Shown here: in pieces, positions 1 through 11,939 of the stretch
Numbering within the stretch: position 1 is the first letter of the stretch
How the letters are laid out: every line of letters begins with the position of its first letter
Assembly: GCA_947243795.1 (NCBI GenBank)
Contig: OX365942.1
Location: forward strand, 434,001-498,000
Source: Saccharomyces uvarum
Taxonomy: Eukaryota > Ascomycota > Saccharomycetes > Saccharomycetales > Saccharomycetaceae
Reading direction: 5' to 3'
DNA: 64,000 nucleotides
Position numbers and translations under genes: made by a program
Notes under the pieces: model-generated
What the model saw: the letters and a program-made list of their open reading frames with translations, nothing else
What the model was told of the DNA's origin: nothing
The model's database searches: none

Positions 1-1187
1 CACGATTACAGAAAAGGGGACCGTTCTAGCATCAATAAATTTTATAGTCTACTATGATTATTGATAAACTCAACCATCAAGTGGCTCAAAAAGCCGTTTC
101 ACTCGAATGTATCTTGGTCACCTCTATAAGTTTTGAAGCGCACAGCTTCGGCAAAAGCTTATTTGAAACTTATTTAACAAGGTACCCAGCCTGGATGACT
201 AGGTAATAAGTGTCTACCAATGCTTCATATTTAAACTTGGCTAATACATACCTAATATATCATGTATGACACTATTGTTATAGTATAAGAATATATGTAG
301 TACTATTAATAACATCTTGAATATTTACACAATACAGCGCTACCAATTCCCGCGCGGCAAACTTGCCTTCTAACAAACCTTTGAACTCCGAGACATGTTG
401 TTTTCGTCTTCTTTTGCAACTTGTCTAGTTATGAATCTACGCATATTGTTATCTAAAATTGACTCGACTGTGGTCGAATATTATGGTTGTTTCGGAATTT
501 AGTTCGTTCCAATTAAAGCCGAATATTAACTGTTTTTAGATAATCGGGTTGTCGTAACCATGATATTGTAGTTTTAGCCTTGTATACTTATCTTGATTTG
601 GTCATGCCGTATGGCATTGTCGTTACAGCTTAATTTAACCATAACGTAAAGTGGAGGCGACTTTTGAGCCCTAGTAATGCATTTATATACTACATTTAAT
701 TTCAAAGCATACTACTGATAAGGCAAGATGCAAGACAAAATTGAAAAGTGCTTTACACAAGATAAGCCGCCCATATACCCAAGCCATCCGACTTGATTTT
801 TTTTATTACTTTTTTATACTTGGTCACCGTAAACTAGTCATAATACACACCCGAAGTCCCGACTCGAAGTCTTCAGGGACCTTCCCTGCTACCCCACACC
901 CAATAGCAAAATCTAATCTCGATTTCTATCTCACTTCTTTCTCTTCTTGTCGTCAAATAGCCTCTTTATATCTTCTTTTCGAGATTTCGTCTGTGCGGAA
1001 ACTTTTCGTTTAGGATCGTTTAGTCGAAAAGTTTTTATATCGGTTATTTACAGATATACACATTTTTACAAGAAATAGTACATGTTTTTCACATTTAATA
1101 AAACCATTGAGTGCTATTAACTTCATCGATGTATCGTTGCTGTCTATAATCCTATCAACAGTCGTCAATCAAGCAAGTACAAAGCAA
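1..1187. other. Intergenic region upstream of ERG7
   Basis: No convincing gene is visible here. The longest plus-strand frame (741-1013) is short, low in complexity and has no recognisable product. In S. cerevisiae this position is the PCL5-ERG7 intergenic region. I looked for tRNA A/B boxes and Ty delta, sigma or tau LTR termini and saw none. The last 200 bases are pyrimidine-rich and carry the tandem TCGTTTAG elements listed separately. Confidence 0.6.
1006..1023 (+). promoter_or_regulatory. Tandem TCGTTTAG elements (Upc2/Ecm22-type) in ERG7 promoter
   Basis: TCGTTTAG occurs twice, at 1006-1013 and 1016-1023, in the same orientation and exactly 10 bp apart. The octamer fits the anaerobic AR1 element TCGTTYAG and the sterol response element family read by the zinc-cluster factors Upc2 and Ecm22. 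The copies lie about 165-180 bp upstream of the ERG7 start, a sensible place for sterol-responsive control of a sterol gene. Binding is inferred; the repeat itself is directly visible. Confidence 0.6.
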
Positions 1188-3383
1188 ATGACAGAATTTT
1201 ATTCTGAAAAAATCGGTCTTCCAAAGACAGATCCACGTCGCTGGAGACTAAGAACTGATGAATTAGGCCGAGAATGCTGGGAATACTTGACTCCTGAGCA
1301 AGCAGCCAATGACCCGCCATCCACTTTCACACAATGGCTTCTTCAAGATCCAGACTTTCCTCAACCTCACCCAGAAAAAAACAAGCATTCACCAGACTTT
1401 TCGGCTTTCGATGCCTGCCATAACGGTGCATCTTTCTTCAAACTCTTGCAGGAGCCTGATTCGGGTATTTTCCCATGTCAATATAAAGGGCCCATGTTCA
1501 TGACGATCGGTTATGTAGCTGTGAGCTATATCGCCGGCATTCAATTTCCTGAACATGAAAGGATAGAATTAATCAGATACATCGTGAACACGGCACATCC
1601 GGTCGATGGGGGTTGGGGGTTACACTCAGTGGACAAATCTACCGTTTTTGGTACTGTACTGAACTATGTAATTTTACGTTTGTTAGGCTTATCGAAAGAT
1701 CACCCCGTTTGTGTCAAGGCAAGAGGTACTTTATTAAGATTAGGTGGCGCTATTGGTGCTCCACACTGGGGTAAAGTTTGGTTAAGTGCATTAAACTTGT
1801 ATAAATGGGAAGGTGTTAACCCTGCTCCTCCTGAAACTTGGTTACTTCCGTACTCATTACCCATTCATCCAGGAAGATGGTGGGTTCATACTAGAGGCGT
1901 CTACATTCCAGTTAGTTACCTGTCATTGGTAAAGTTTGTATGCCCCATGACTCCTCTTCTTGAAGAATTGAGGGGTGAAATTTACACCAAACCATTTGAC
2001 AAGATCAACTTTTCTAACCATAGAAACACTGTATGTGGAGTGGATTTATATTATCCACACTCTAAAATTTTGAATATCGCAAATAATTTTGTTGTATTTT
2101 ACGAAAAATACCTGAGAAATCGATTCATTTATTCCCTATCCAAGAGAAAAGTTTACGACTTGGTCAAAAAGGAAATTGAAAATACCGATTCTTTATGTAT
2201 AGCACCTGTTAATCAAGCATTTTGTGCCCTTGTTACCTTAATTGAAGAAGGTGTAGATTCACAAGCTTTCAAAGGTTTTCAATACAGATTCAAGGATGCA
2301 TTATTTCATGGACCACAGGGTATGACCATTATGGGGACCAACGGTGTGCAAACTTGGGACTGTGCATTTGCCGTTCAATATTTTTTCACTGCTGGTCTGG
2401 CAGAAAGACCGGAATTTTATAACACAATTGTCTCTGCTTATAAATTCCTGTGTCGTTCTCAGTTTGACACAGAATGCGTTCCTGGTAGTTTTAGAGACAA
2501 AAGGAAAGGTGCTTGGGGGTTCTCAACAAAAACGCAAGGTTATACAGTTTCTGACTGTACTGCTGAATCGATCAAGGCTATTATCATGGTAAGAAACTCT
2601 CCGGTCTTTAGTGACGTACATCATTTGATCACCAATGAACGCTTATTTGAGGGTATTGATGTGTTATTGAATTTACAAAACGTCGGATCTTTTGAATATG
2701 GCTCCTTCGCCACTTATGAAAAAATTAAAGCACCTTTGGCCATGGAGAATTTGAATCCAGCTGAAGTCTTCGGTAACATCATGGTAGAATACCCATACGT
2801 GGAATGCACTGATTCTTCCGTTCTTGGACTGACCTACTTCCATAAGTTTTTCGACTATAAAAAGGAGGAAATATCTACATGCATCAGAATCGCTATTGAA
2901 TATATCAAGAACTCTCAACTACCAGATGGAGGTTGGTATGGAAGTTGGGGTATTTGCTTCACTTATGCAGGTATGTTTGCCTTGGAAGCACTACACACTG
3001 TGGGACAAACATACGAAAATTCTTCGACGGTGAGAAAAGGTTGTGACTTCCTGGTGAGTAAACAAATGAAGGACGGTGGTTGGGGTGAATCGATGAAGTC
3101 TAGTGAGTTGCATAGTTATGTGGATAGTGAAGAATCTCTAGTCGTTCAAACTGCATGGGCACTAATCGCACTGCTTTTTGCTGAATATCCAAGAAGAGAG
3201 GTCATTGACCGCGGTATTGAGCTTTTGAAGCATAGACAAGAAGAATCCGGAGAATGGAAATTTGAAGGCGTAGAAGGTGTTTTCAATCATTCCTGTGCAA
3301 TTGAATACCCAAGTTATAGATTTTTGTTTCCCATAAAGGCATTAGGTATGTATACCAAGGCATATGAACCAGATAGTCTTTGA
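1188..3383 (+). CDS. ERG7: Lanosterol synthase (oxidosqualene cyclase)
   Basis: The enzyme cyclises 2,3-oxidosqualene to lanosterol, the first sterol of the ergosterol pathway, at ER membranes and lipid particles. The reading frame is open from a TTG at 1107, but the ATG at 1188 gives 731 residues, the S. cerevisiae length, starting MTEFYS. The catalytic acid motif DCTAE is present with Asp456 (codon at 2553), the numbering known for the yeast enzyme. Several QW-type repeats of the cyclase family are visible (DGGWG near the N-terminus and again near the C-terminus). The protein is near identical to S. cerevisiae Erg7 along its length, with no gap or break. The tandem TCGTTTAG elements upstream suggest sterol- or oxygen-dependent regulation. 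Identification is secure. Confidence 0.98.
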   Translation: MTEFYSEKIGLPKTDPRRWRLRTDELGRECWEYLTPEQAANDPPSTFTQWLLQDPDFPQPHPEKNKHSPDFSAFDACHNGASFFKLLQEPDSGIFPCQYKGPMFMTIGYVAVSYIAGIQFPEHERIELIRYIVNTAHPVDGGWGLHSVDKSTVFGTVLNYVILRLLGLSKDHPVCVKARGTLLRLGGAIGAPHWGKVWLSALNLYKWEGVNPAPPETWLLPYSLPIHPGRWWVHTRGVYIPVSYLSLVKFVCPMTPLLEELRGEIYTKPFDKINFSNHRNTVCGVDLYYPHSKILNIANNFVVFYEKYLRNRFIYSLSKRKVYDLVKKEIENTDSLCIAPVNQAFCALVTLIEEGVDSQAFKGFQYRFKDALFHGPQGMTIMGTNGVQTWDCAFAVQYFFTAGLAERPEFYNTIVSAYKFLCRSQFDTECVPGSFRDKRKGAWGFSTKTQGYTVSDCTAESIKAIIMVRNSPVFSDVHHLITNERLFEGIDVLLNLQNVGSFEYGSFATYEKIKAPLAMENLNPAEVFGNIMVEYPYVECTDSSVLGLTYFHKFFDYKKEEISTCIRIAIEYIKNSQLPDGGWYGSWGICFTYAGMFALEALHTVGQTYENSSTVRKGCDFLVSKQMKDGGWGESMKSSELHSYVDSEESLVVQTAWALIALLFAEYPRREVIDRGIELLKHRQEESGEWKFEGVEGVFNHSCAIEYPSYRFLFPIKALGMYTKAYEPDSL

Positions 3384-3906
<523 letters not shown>

Positions 3907-4641
3907 ATTTGGGAAGTTTATGGGGATTTTGTATAATATGTTATTACGGCTAGGATGATAACAGAGGAGATTTCTTTTTTCCGTTTGCTATCTCTTAGCC
4001 CTACATAGAATTGATAAGTTTTTAGACGATAAATACTAATATTAATCGATCGATTTTATGTTTTAGTTTTGAAAAAGCAGCAGTTTCCCATGTTTAAAAT
4101 CCACTTTTCTTTACCCTTGTTAAATTCTTAGTTGCGGATCTTTAGCTCCAGGAGCACAGTGAACTGACAGTTGCCATGCGTAGTTTTATAGAGTAGTGTA
4201 CTACGCCATCGTGATGTAAGCCAAAACCTGTAGCAATTATCTTGTATCTTGAGCTATCAGATCCTCGCCCCTTAATCCTAGAGCTCCTTTCCAATTCCCT
4301 AAAAGGGACTAGCTCGAAAGGAAAACTGCAACCATATTCAACAAATTTCCTCCTTGAACCTGAAAATATATATGATATCTAGTATGGCTGTATGGCTGTG
4401 TTTTATTTAATTGTTGATTCAACCGAAAAGCCTAATAGCTTTTAATACGGATACTGCTTACTCTAGAGCGAGAAAAATAACCAACTTTTTGAAAAAAGCA
4501 ACTTAGCGTCAAACAATAAATGACGAAACGTGTTTTTAGTGAACCCATAGAGAGGAAGTGCGTATATTGGGAGAGCTCCTAACGATTCATTTGCTGGAAC
4601 AAACACAATCCGTACTTGAGTGGGAACCTACCGATTAAATT
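3907..4641. other. NOP10-OSH3 intergenic region
   Basis: This 735-bp AT-rich stretch has no supported gene. It contains a perfect 11-bp match to the yeast ARS consensus at 4054-4064 (listed separately). I see no snoRNA boxes or tRNA promoter elements. Confidence 0.5.
4054..4064 (+). other. Perfect ARS consensus match (candidate origin element)
   Basis: TTTTATGTTTT fits the 11-bp ARS consensus WTTTAYRTTTW at every position and lies in the NOP10-OSH3 intergenic region. Such matches are far more frequent than active origins, so this is only a candidate. Confidence 0.2.
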
Positions 4642-7632
4642 ATGGAGACAATTGATATTCAGAATCGATCATTTGTGGTTCGTTGGGTAAAATGTGGGCG
4701 TGGCGATATAATCAACTATCAGATTAAGCCATTGAAGAAATCTATTGAAATCGGCATCTATAAGAAGTTGAAATCTAGCGTAGATGATCATGCTTCTGCA
4801 GTTCTCATTGCGCCTGACACCAAAACATTGTTGGACTATACGACGAAATCTTTATTACAGAAAGGAAGCTCGGGTCATACAGAGGAGCATCACAGACGTC
4901 CTTCCCAGACTTCTCATAATTCTAGTAATGGATCGGATCACAAGAGAAAGGAGAGATCATATTCTTCGTTGTCCATTAGTAGCATACAGCAGCAATCTCA
5001 AGAAATACCTTTACGTGAAAAATTATCCGGATCGGGATTTACACTAGTTAAAAGGGTCGGAAATGTTTCAGGGAACACCATGGTTCAAGGAGACCTTGAA
5101 GTAAAAGACACTGACTACTATTATGCCTTTATATTGGACAACTCATCCTCTAAAAATGCAAAGAAGAAAATTCTGTTTAATGCGAGTGTAATAAACGGCG
5201 ATAATCAGTCTATGATAAGCACAAGATCTACACCTCCAACAAGGCCTGCGAATTTGAGTAGAACATCTACCCAGCAGGACATGTTGTTTAGAGTAGGACA
5301 AGGTCGTTATCTGCAAGGCTATCTATTGAAGAAAAGGAGAAAGAGGTTACAAGGTTTCAAGAAAAGGTTTTTCACTTTAGACTTTAGATATGGAACCTTA
5401 TCGTACTATATGAACGACCATAATCAAACTTGTAGAGGTGAGATCGTTATAAGTTTATCATCTGTGAGTGCCAATAAGAAGGATAGAATAATCATCATTG
5501 ATTCTGGTATGGAAGTTTGGGTGCTAAAAGCTACAAGCAAAGAAAATTGGCAGTCGTGGGTTGATGCATTACAATCATGTTTTGACGACCAATTTGAAGA
5601 GAGAGATATATCCATATTAGAGGAAAGTCCAGAGCCCCTTGGTGGCAGTGAGCGAGTTGATAATAAACACAAACAGAAAGATCGTGGTCAGATAACTCCC
5701 ACAGTTGCCACTAAATCCATACAACCACATACACAGTACACTCAGAAAGATGTCGATGAACTGTATATACCACTATCTAGCGAATCATACGCTACTTTTT
5801 CTATGAACCTGCGTTTGATTCAACAACGACTAGAGCAATGTAAAAAGGACTCCTTATCTTATAAACCGAATGTGCTACACCAAAGATCTGAGGGACTAAA
5901 TAGGTCACCTTCGTCATCTTCCGTCTTTGCAAATAATAGAGTGTCTCCATTCAATCACTCTTCCTCCGGCATGACCTCATCTGATTCGCTAGTTTCTGAT
6001 GAAGCTCCAATTAATACAACGCATGCCGAGCATGCCTTATACAATCAACTGGCAGATCTCGAAGTGTTTGTAAGTCGATTCGTTACGCAAGGGGAGGTCT
6101 TATTTAAAGACCATCAAATTCTGTGCAAGAAGGCAAAAGACACGAGAGTTTCACTAACGTCATACCTTAGTGAAAACGATGAATTTTTTGACGCTGAAGA
6201 TGAAACCAGTCGTGGTGTGATTTTACTACCTGACACAGAAGACGATATGAACAACATTGTTGAAGAAACTCCTCTTCTGGGTAAAAGCGACCAAAATGAG
6301 TTTACAGAAGAGGGCGAAATATCAGAAGACGAACTTATAGGCTCATCAAGTTTGGGAAGTCACACGACTAATGAAGAAACCCACAGCGGTAACCACTACA
6401 AAAGTCGCCACAAAAATCGTCGTCGTAATCGTCATCATCACCAGAAAACCAAAAGTGCAGAATCATCAGCTGAGACTTTCACAAGTAAAGATTTATATGC
6501 GCTTTCTTATCCAAAGTCTATTTCACGCCGAGACGACATACCTGAAGCTGCAGCTTCTCCTCCAAGTCTCTTATCTTTTTTGAGAAAGAACGTGGGTAAG
6601 GATTTGAGCTCTATTGCTATGCCAGTAACATCGAATGAGCCTATTTCTATTTTGCAGTTAATATCAGAGACATTTGAGTACGCTCCTCTGTTAACGAAAG
6701 CTACCCAACGTCCTGATCCTATAACCTTTGTTTCAGCATTCGCTATTTCCTTTCTTTCTATATATAGAGATAAGACAAGAACTCTAAGAAAGCCATTTAA
6801 TCCGTTGCTAGCTGAGACGTTTGAACTAATACGAGAAGACGTGGGATTTAGGCTAATTTCTGAGAAGGTTTCTCATCGCCCCCCAGTATTCGCCTTTTTT
6901 GCGGAGCATCTTGAATGGGAATGTAGTTATACCGTAACGCCTTCTCAAAAGTTCTGGGGTAAATCTATCGAACTGAACAACGAAGGTATATTAAGATTGA
7001 AATTTAAAGCAACAGGGGAGTTATTTGAATGGACGCAGCCAACTACAATACTAAAAAATCTGATTGCAGGAGAGAGGTATATGGAACCGGTTAACGAATT
7101 CGAAGTTCATTCGTCGAAAGGAGATAAATCACATATCTTGTTTGATAAAGCGGGTATGTTTAGTGGGAGGTCAGAAGGATTCAAAGTTTCAGTACTCCCA
7201 CCAGCTTCAAGTAATCGTAAGAAGGAAACTCTGGCTGGTAACTGGACACAAAGCTTGATCAATGAAACCACTCATGAAACTATATGGGAGGTTAGTGAAT
7301 TGGTAAACAACCCCAAGAAAAAATATGGCTTTACTAAATTCACCGCGAATTTAAATGAAATTACTGAAATTGAAGAAGGTAATTTGCCACCTACTGATTC
7401 GAGACTGAGACCAGATATTAGGGCATATGAAGACGGGAAGGTTGACAAGGCTGAGGAATGGAAATTAAGGTTGGAGCAACTACAGCGTGAGAGACGCAAT
7501 AAGGGGCAAGATGTTGAGCCTAGATATTTCGAGAAAGTATCTAAAACCGAATGGAAGTACATAACTGGACCAAAAAGTTACTGGGAAAGAAGGAAAAACC
7601 ACGATTGGTCAGACGTTCCCCATTTATGGTGA
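4642..7632 (+). CDS. OSH3: Oxysterol-binding protein homologue Osh3
   Basis: Osh3 is a lipid-transfer protein acting at ER-plasma membrane contact sites, where it senses PI4P and promotes Sac1 activity. The 996 residues equal the S. cerevisiae length. In order: an N-terminal GOLD-like region (about 1-190), a pleckstrin-homology domain beginning near Gly221 with its basic [13 protein letters not shown] patch, an FFAT motif E514-F-F-D-A-E-D520 in an acidic stretch (binds the VAP proteins Scs2/Scs22), a low-complexity His/Arg/Ser linker near 585-620, and the ORP lipid-binding domain (about 640-990). The ORP signature appears as EKVSHRPP at 741-748, the known Osh3-type variant of EQVSHHPP. Its neighbour 2 kb upstream, ERG7, is a sterol gene, but I infer no joint regulation. 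Confidence 0.97.
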   Translation: METIDIQNRSFVVRWVKCGRGDIINYQIKPLKKSIEIGIYKKLKSSVDDHASAVLIAPDTKTLLDYTTKSLLQKGSSGHTEEHHRRPSQTSHNSSNGSDHKRKERSYSSLSISSIQQQSQEIPLREKLSGSGFTLVKRVGNVSGNTMVQGDLEVKDTDYYYAFILDNSSSKNAKKKILFNASVINGDNQSMISTRSTPPTRPANLSRTSTQQDMLFRVGQGRYLQGYLLKKRRKRLQGFKKRFFTLDFRYGTLSYYMNDHNQTCRGEIVISLSSVSANKKDRIIIIDSGMEVWVLKATSKENWQSWVDALQSCFDDQFEERDISILEESPEPLGGSERVDNKHKQKDRGQITPTVATKSIQPHTQYTQKDVDELYIPLSSESYATFSMNLRLIQQRLEQCKKDSLSYKPNVLHQRSEGLNRSPSSSSVFANNRVSPFNHSSSGMTSSDSLVSDEAPINTTHAEHALYNQLADLEVFVSRFVTQGEVLFKDHQILCKKAKDTRVSLTSYLSENDEFFDAEDETSRGVILLPDTEDDMNNIVEETPLLGKSDQNEFTEEGEISEDELIGSSSLGSHTTNEETHSGNHYKSRHKNRRRNRHHHQKTKSAESSAETFTSKDLYALSYPKSISRRDDIPEAAASPPSLLSFLRKNVGKDLSSIAMPVTSNEPISILQLISETFEYAPLLTKATQRPDPITFVSAFAISFLSIYRDKTRTLRKPFNPLLAETFELIREDVGFRLISEKVSHRPPVFAFFAEHLEWECSYTVTPSQKFWGKSIELNNEGILRLKFKATGELFEWTQPTTILKNLIAGERYMEPVNEFEVHSSKGDKSHILFDKAGMFSGRSEGFKVSVLPPASSNRKKETLAGNWTQSLINETTHETIWEVSELVNNPKKKYGFTKFTANLNEITEIEEGNLPPTDSRLRPDIRAYEDGKVDKAEEWKLRLEQLQRERRNKGQDVEPRYFEKVSKTEWKYITGPKSYWERRKNHDWSDVPHLW

Positions 7633-8199
7633 ACTACGTGATAATATTAAGTATATCTGCCTTTATTCGCACATTTCTCTTTTCCCTACTAACTATTTTT
7701 TTTTGGTCCCTCTTTAACATGCACTAAATTATTTATGTATATTTTTAATATATTACAACCCATAAAGAACGTTACGAATTCCTATTTATTATAGTGCTAC
7801 AGTCCCTGTACCACTGTAACTTGAAAAACACCTTTCTCTTTCACAAAGGATCATCCTGATTTTATGTTTTGTTGAACTTACAAAGAGAAATAAGAACTTC
7901 ACCACAGAGTAAAATTTACTTTTATTTTGCTCTATTCATATAAAACCGGATATGCTGATAATTGAGCACAGTCATAGCATATGTTAATTTAACACACAAC
8001 CAGAGCGTTCAATGATATCATAAAATTAGCAACATAGTCTTTGTATGCCCTACTGAATCACTTATCAGCAGTGATATCAGTCTCGTTACAAATGATAAAC
8101 AGAAAATCAAGATAAACCTTTCACTACTCTAAAAGACGTCTTCAGGTCCATTGTTATTTCTGTCGTCAATTGGCAGAACATCAACCTGAATCTCCTGCA
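7633..8199. other. OSH3-QNS1 intergenic region
   Basis: This AT-rich stretch of 567 bp holds the OSH3 3' end and the QNS1 promoter. A perfect ARS consensus match lies at 7860-7870 with T-rich sequence around it. No gene is supported. Confidence 0.5.
7860..7870 (+). other. Perfect ARS consensus match (candidate origin element)
   Basis: TTTTATGTTTT is identical to the 11-mer at 4054-4064 and matches WTTTAYRTTTW completely. It lies in an AT-rich gap between two plus-strand genes, a setting that suits a replication origin. ORC binding and origin activity cannot be judged from sequence alone. Confidence 0.3.
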
Positions 8200-10344
8200 A
8201 TGTCTCATCTTATTACTTTAGCTACCTGTAATTTGAACCAATGGGCCCTAGATTTTGAAGGTAATAGAGACCGTATTTTAGAATCTATTAGGGTTGCCAA
8301 AGAAAGAGGTGCTAGATTACGTGTTGGTCCAGAATTAGAAATCACTGGTTATGGATGTTTAGATCATTTTTTAGAAAGCGATGTCTGTCTCCATTCGTGG
8401 GAAATGTATGCACAAATAATTAAAAACGAAGAAACTCATGGGTTAATACTCGACATTGGTATGCCAGTTTTACATAAAAACGTTCGTTACAATTGCCGTC
8501 TTCTATCATTGGATGGTAAAATACTATTTATAAGACCAAAAATTTGGTTAGCAAATGACGGTAACTATAGAGAAATGAGATTTTTTACTCCTTGGATGAA
8601 GCCTGGCGTAGTAGAAGACTTTATTCTCCCACCTGAAATTCAAAAAGTTACAGGTCAGAGGCTTGTGCCATTTGGTGATGCTGTGATAAATTCCTTAGAT
8701 ACTTGCATTGGTACAGAAACTTGTGAAGAATTATTTACACCTCAATCGCCTCATATTGCGATGTCATTGGATGGTGTGGAAATCATCACGAACTCGTCTG
8801 GTTCTCATCACGAATTGCGTAAGTTGAATAAAAGATTGGACTTGATATTGAATGCCACTAAACGTTGTGGCGGTGTTTACTTGTATGCAAACCAAAGAGG
8901 TTGTGATGGTGACAGATTATATTATGATGGTTGTGCCTTGATTGCCATCAATGGAACGATTGTAGCTCAAGGGTCACAATTTTCCTTAGATGACGTAGAA
9001 GTCGTTACTGCTACCGTAGATCTAGAAGAAGTGAGAAGTTATCGTGCGGCTGTTATGTCCCGGGGGTTGCAGGCTTCTTTATCAGAAATCAAGTTCAAAC
9101 GTATCGATATTCCTGTAGAACTAGCCTTAATGACCTCCAGATTCGATCCTACGGTATGTCCAACAAAGGTCCGGGAACCTTTCTACCATTCTCCCGAGGA
9201 AGAAATTGCTTTAGGCCCTGCTTGCTGGATGTGGGATTATTTGAGACGTTGCAACGGTACAGGGTTTTTCCTGCCTTTGTCTGGGGGTATTGATTCTTGC
9301 GCAACAGCAATGATTGTTCACTCTATGTGCCGCTTAGTAACGAAAGCCGCCCAAAATGGAAACGAGCAAGTTATTAAAGACGCTCGTAAGATAACACGTA
9401 GTGGTGATGATTGGATCCCAAGCACTCCACAAGAGTTAGCCTCAAAAATGTTCCATTCATGTTTCATGGGGACAGAAAATTCATCTAAGGAGACAAGAAG
9501 TAGAGCTAAAGACCTCTCAAAGGCCATTGGATCCTACCATGTTGATTTAAAAATGGACTCCCTAGTAACGAGTGTAGTGTCTTTATTTGAAGTAGCTACG
9601 GGCAAAAAACCAATATTCAAAATCTTTGGTGGGTCTCAAATCGAGAATTTAGCTTTACAAAATATTCAGGCCCGGCTAAGAATGGTTATTGCTTATCTGT
9701 TTGCCCAACTGTTGCCGTGGGTTCGTGGCATTCCAAATTCCGGCGGTTTGTTGGTGCTAGGTAGTGCCAATGTTGATGAATGTTTGCGTGGTTATTTGAC
9801 GAAATATGATTGCTCCTCAGCTGATATTAACCCCATTGGAGGTATATCAAAGACTGATTTAAAAAGATTCATTGCATACGCGTCTAAAGAATATGACATG
9901 CCAATCTTGGACGACTTTTTAAATGCTACGCCAACCGCAGAACTAGAACCTATGACGAAGGATTATGTTCAATCAGATGAGATAGATATGGGAATGACTT
10001 ACGAGGAATTAGGTGTGTTTGGTTATTTAAGAAAAGTTGAGAAATGCGGTCCTTATTCTATGTTTTTGAAACTTCTTCATCAATGGTCACCAAAATTATC
10101 GCCTCGTCAAATATCTGAAAAGGTTAAAAGATTTTTCTTCTTCTACGCTATCAATAGACACAAACAAACTGTTTTAACTCCAAGTTATCATGCTGAACAA
10201 TATTCACCAGAGGACAACAGATTTGATTTACGTCCCTTCTTAATCAATCCAAGATTCCCATGGGCTTCAAGAAAGATTGACGAAGTTGTTGAACAATGCG
10301 AATCGCACAAAGCCTCGAAGCTTGACATTATGTCGATCGATTAG
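8200..10344 (+). CDS. QNS1: Glutamine-dependent NAD+ synthetase
   Basis: Qns1 converts nicotinic acid adenine dinucleotide to NAD+ using ammonia from glutamine, the last step shared by the de novo and Preiss-Handler routes. The frame is open from a TTG at 8170, but the ATG at 8200 ([13 protein letters not shown]) gives 714 residues, matching S. cerevisiae. The N-terminal nitrilase-type glutaminase domain has its full triad: Glu45, Lys114 and Cys175. The C-terminal synthetase domain carries the ATP pyrophosphatase P-loop SGGIDS at 361-366. Ammonia channels between the two domains. All catalytic residues are present, so the enzyme should be active. The gene is essential in S. cerevisiae. Confidence 0.98.
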   Translation: MSHLITLATCNLNQWALDFEGNRDRILESIRVAKERGARLRVGPELEITGYGCLDHFLESDVCLHSWEMYAQIIKNEETHGLILDIGMPVLHKNVRYNCRLLSLDGKILFIRPKIWLANDGNYREMRFFTPWMKPGVVEDFILPPEIQKVTGQRLVPFGDAVINSLDTCIGTETCEELFTPQSPHIAMSLDGVEIITNSSGSHHELRKLNKRLDLILNATKRCGGVYLYANQRGCDGDRLYYDGCALIAINGTIVAQGSQFSLDDVEVVTATVDLEEVRSYRAAVMSRGLQASLSEIKFKRIDIPVELALMTSRFDPTVCPTKVREPFYHSPEEEIALGPACWMWDYLRRCNGTGFFLPLSGGIDSCATAMIVHSMCRLVTKAAQNGNEQVIKDARKITRSGDDWIPSTPQELASKMFHSCFMGTENSSKETRSRAKDLSKAIGSYHVDLKMDSLVTSVVSLFEVATGKKPIFKIFGGSQIENLALQNIQARLRMVIAYLFAQLLPWVRGIPNSGGLLVLGSANVDECLRGYLTKYDCSSADINPIGGISKTDLKRFIAYASKEYDMPILDDFLNATPTAELEPMTKDYVQSDEIDMGMTYEELGVFGYLRKVEKCGPYSMFLKLLHQWSPKLSPRQISEKVKRFFFFYAINRHKQTVLTPSYHAEQYSPEDNRFDLRPFLINPRFPWASRKIDEVVEQCESHKASKLDIMSID

Positions 10345-10464
10345 TGCAAAAAAAACTAGTAAAATAAAGGTAAACAAAAGCCTGCTACGTTTCGTCATGC
10401 TGTATATTTAGTTGTTTTACTCTATGATAAAAAATGATAAAAAACGATCTTTAGTACTTAACGT

Positions 10465-11667
10465 CTATATATTCTCCCCTGATTTATGTTGTCCCCAATT
10501 GGTCTTAATAACGGTGTTCTTAGAATCGTTTCTCTTCCAGAAATCAATCAAAGTGACTGCCGTTTTCATGGGGGAATCTTCTTGAATAAAATGGCCAGAA
10601 TCTTGAAAGACTACCAGTTGGTACTTACCTTGCATTTGTCCCACAATCAATTCTTTATCTAAGTTTTCATTTCCTGCCAATATTAGCAGTTTACTTACTG
10701 GCAACCCCACAAAAGAGTGAGATAGGCCTGTAAACCATGTGTTCCAAAAGGGACTAAAGGTTTCCAGATTCGTGATTCGCACAACTTTCCCTGATTTAAC
10801 CGGAGTAAATAAAGCTGGGATAGCGATTTCCGCACTTGGCTTAAATTTCGATAATGCACGCTGAATATGCCATTCGACAGCGTCGTTAATTGATTCGAAC
10901 ACATTCGGTGTATTCTTCAAAAAAAGCTGAACTTTATTTAAGGCCAAAATAGCTGCCTCTTCTACAATATCTAACATAGTAATACCAAGAACTTTTTTTT
11001 GCAATTCTGCTGATAATTTAGGGTATGCGAAAGTACATATACTTCCACCAAGAGAATGGCCGACTAAAATAATGGATACCTTTTGAAGCGGCTCTTGACT
11101 AATTTTAGATTCATACCAATAATCTAATAAACTAACGAAATCATCAATAAAAGAATCTCTATCAAAGCTCATAGGCTTATCTGCATTCACAGGCCTAGTT
11201 TGTGAATGCCCTCTGGCATCAAATGCAAAGCACCCGCATCTTCCTTCAAGTTTAATAATCAACTGTCTGGCTAAGTTTGCAAATGATAAACCAGAGGACC
11301 CTGCCCCGTGATGAAAAATAAATATAGGAACTGAAGAGGAATTCGATAGCGATGGAGAAGGCAATGTATAATAAGTATTTACTTCGAGGCTCCTATCATG
11401 AAGATTTACCAGCTCATTAACATCAAAAAAATCCTTCCAGGTGGGCAAATTGCCCCTATCCCCGCTCAAAATACTATTGGCCATCTTATCGTTATCACTT
11501 CCAGGTCTCCTATTAATATCCAGTCGGTCTTTTAATGATGGAAGGGCTCCTAATGCATCACTACTATCTTCATCATCCTCATCTGTCTCTTGAAAGGTGG
11601 CATCTAGCACATTTTTGGCTCTTTCGAATTGGGACAAGGCAATTTTCCTTCTTAAACCGTCAGCCAT
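10465..11667 (-). CDS. PPE1: Protein phosphatase methylesterase Ppe1
   Basis: Ppe1 removes the methyl ester from the C-terminal leucine of the PP2A catalytic subunits Pph21/Pph22, opposing the methyltransferase Ppm1. The 400-residue alpha/beta hydrolase matches the S. cerevisiae length. The oxyanion region FHHGAGSSG is present and the nucleophile elbow GHSLGGS places the catalytic serine at 205. A late histidine in the DSGHFIQ motif would complete the triad. An acidic stretch lies near the N-terminus. It is convergent with QNS1 (120 bp between stops). Upstream at 11798 is a Reb1-type site. Confidence 0.96.
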   Translation of the reverse strand: MADGLRRKIALSQFERAKNVLDATFQETDEDDEDSSDALGALPSLKDRLDINRRPGSDNDKMANSILSGDRGNLPTWKDFFDVNELVNLHDRSLEVNTYYTLPSPSLSNSSSVPIFIFHHGAGSSGLSFANLARQLIIKLEGRCGCFAFDARGHSQTRPVNADKPMSFDRDSFIDDFVSLLDYWYESKISQEPLQKVSIILVGHSLGGSICTFAYPKLSAELQKKVLGITMLDIVEEAAILALNKVQLFLKNTPNVFESINDAVEWHIQRALSKFKPSAEIAIPALFTPVKSGKVVRITNLETFSPFWNTWFTGLSHSFVGLPVSKLLILAGNENLDKELIVGQMQGKYQLVVFQDSGHFIQEDSPMKTAVTLIDFWKRNDSKNTVIKTNWGQHKSGENI

Positions 11668-11797
11668 TAGAAATGTAGAAACGCCCGTGCTAACCTGTTA
11701 CTAACTTTAGCCCTTTGCCAACCGTTTTAGTTGAACTATTAACAAAGAAACAAGATGTAACATCCCTAATTAGACATATATATATGATTTCAATTCA

Positions 11798-11804
11798 TTA
11801 CCCG
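11798..11804 (+). promoter_or_regulatory. Reb1-type site upstream of PPE1
   Basis: TTACCCG matches the core of the general regulatory factor Reb1. It lies 131 bp upstream of the PPE1 start and 136 bp beyond the stop of the unnamed frame at 11940. It could order PPE1 promoter nucleosomes or block transcription arriving from upstream. Confidence 0.45.
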
Positions 11805-11939
11805 ACATCATTAAGAACAATAATCTCTCAAGTTGTTACTATTACAAAATCATTCCCTCACAGAAGGTAGTCCACATGCTATTGAATATGCTCATACCTG
11901 CTTAATAATCGTAACTATATATAGTCTTGTCTACGGTAT

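Noticed and set aside
741-1013. 90-codon plus-strand frame upstream of ERG7
   Set aside because: Short, no recognisable product, and it overlaps the ERG7 promoter elements.
1-1187. Possible tRNA or Ty LTR remnant near PCL5-ERG7
   Set aside because: I searched for A/B boxes and delta, sigma and tau termini and found no match.
1107-1187. 27-codon N-terminal extension of ERG7
   Set aside because: Starts at TTG with no ATG; the ATG at 1188 gives the family length and N-terminus.
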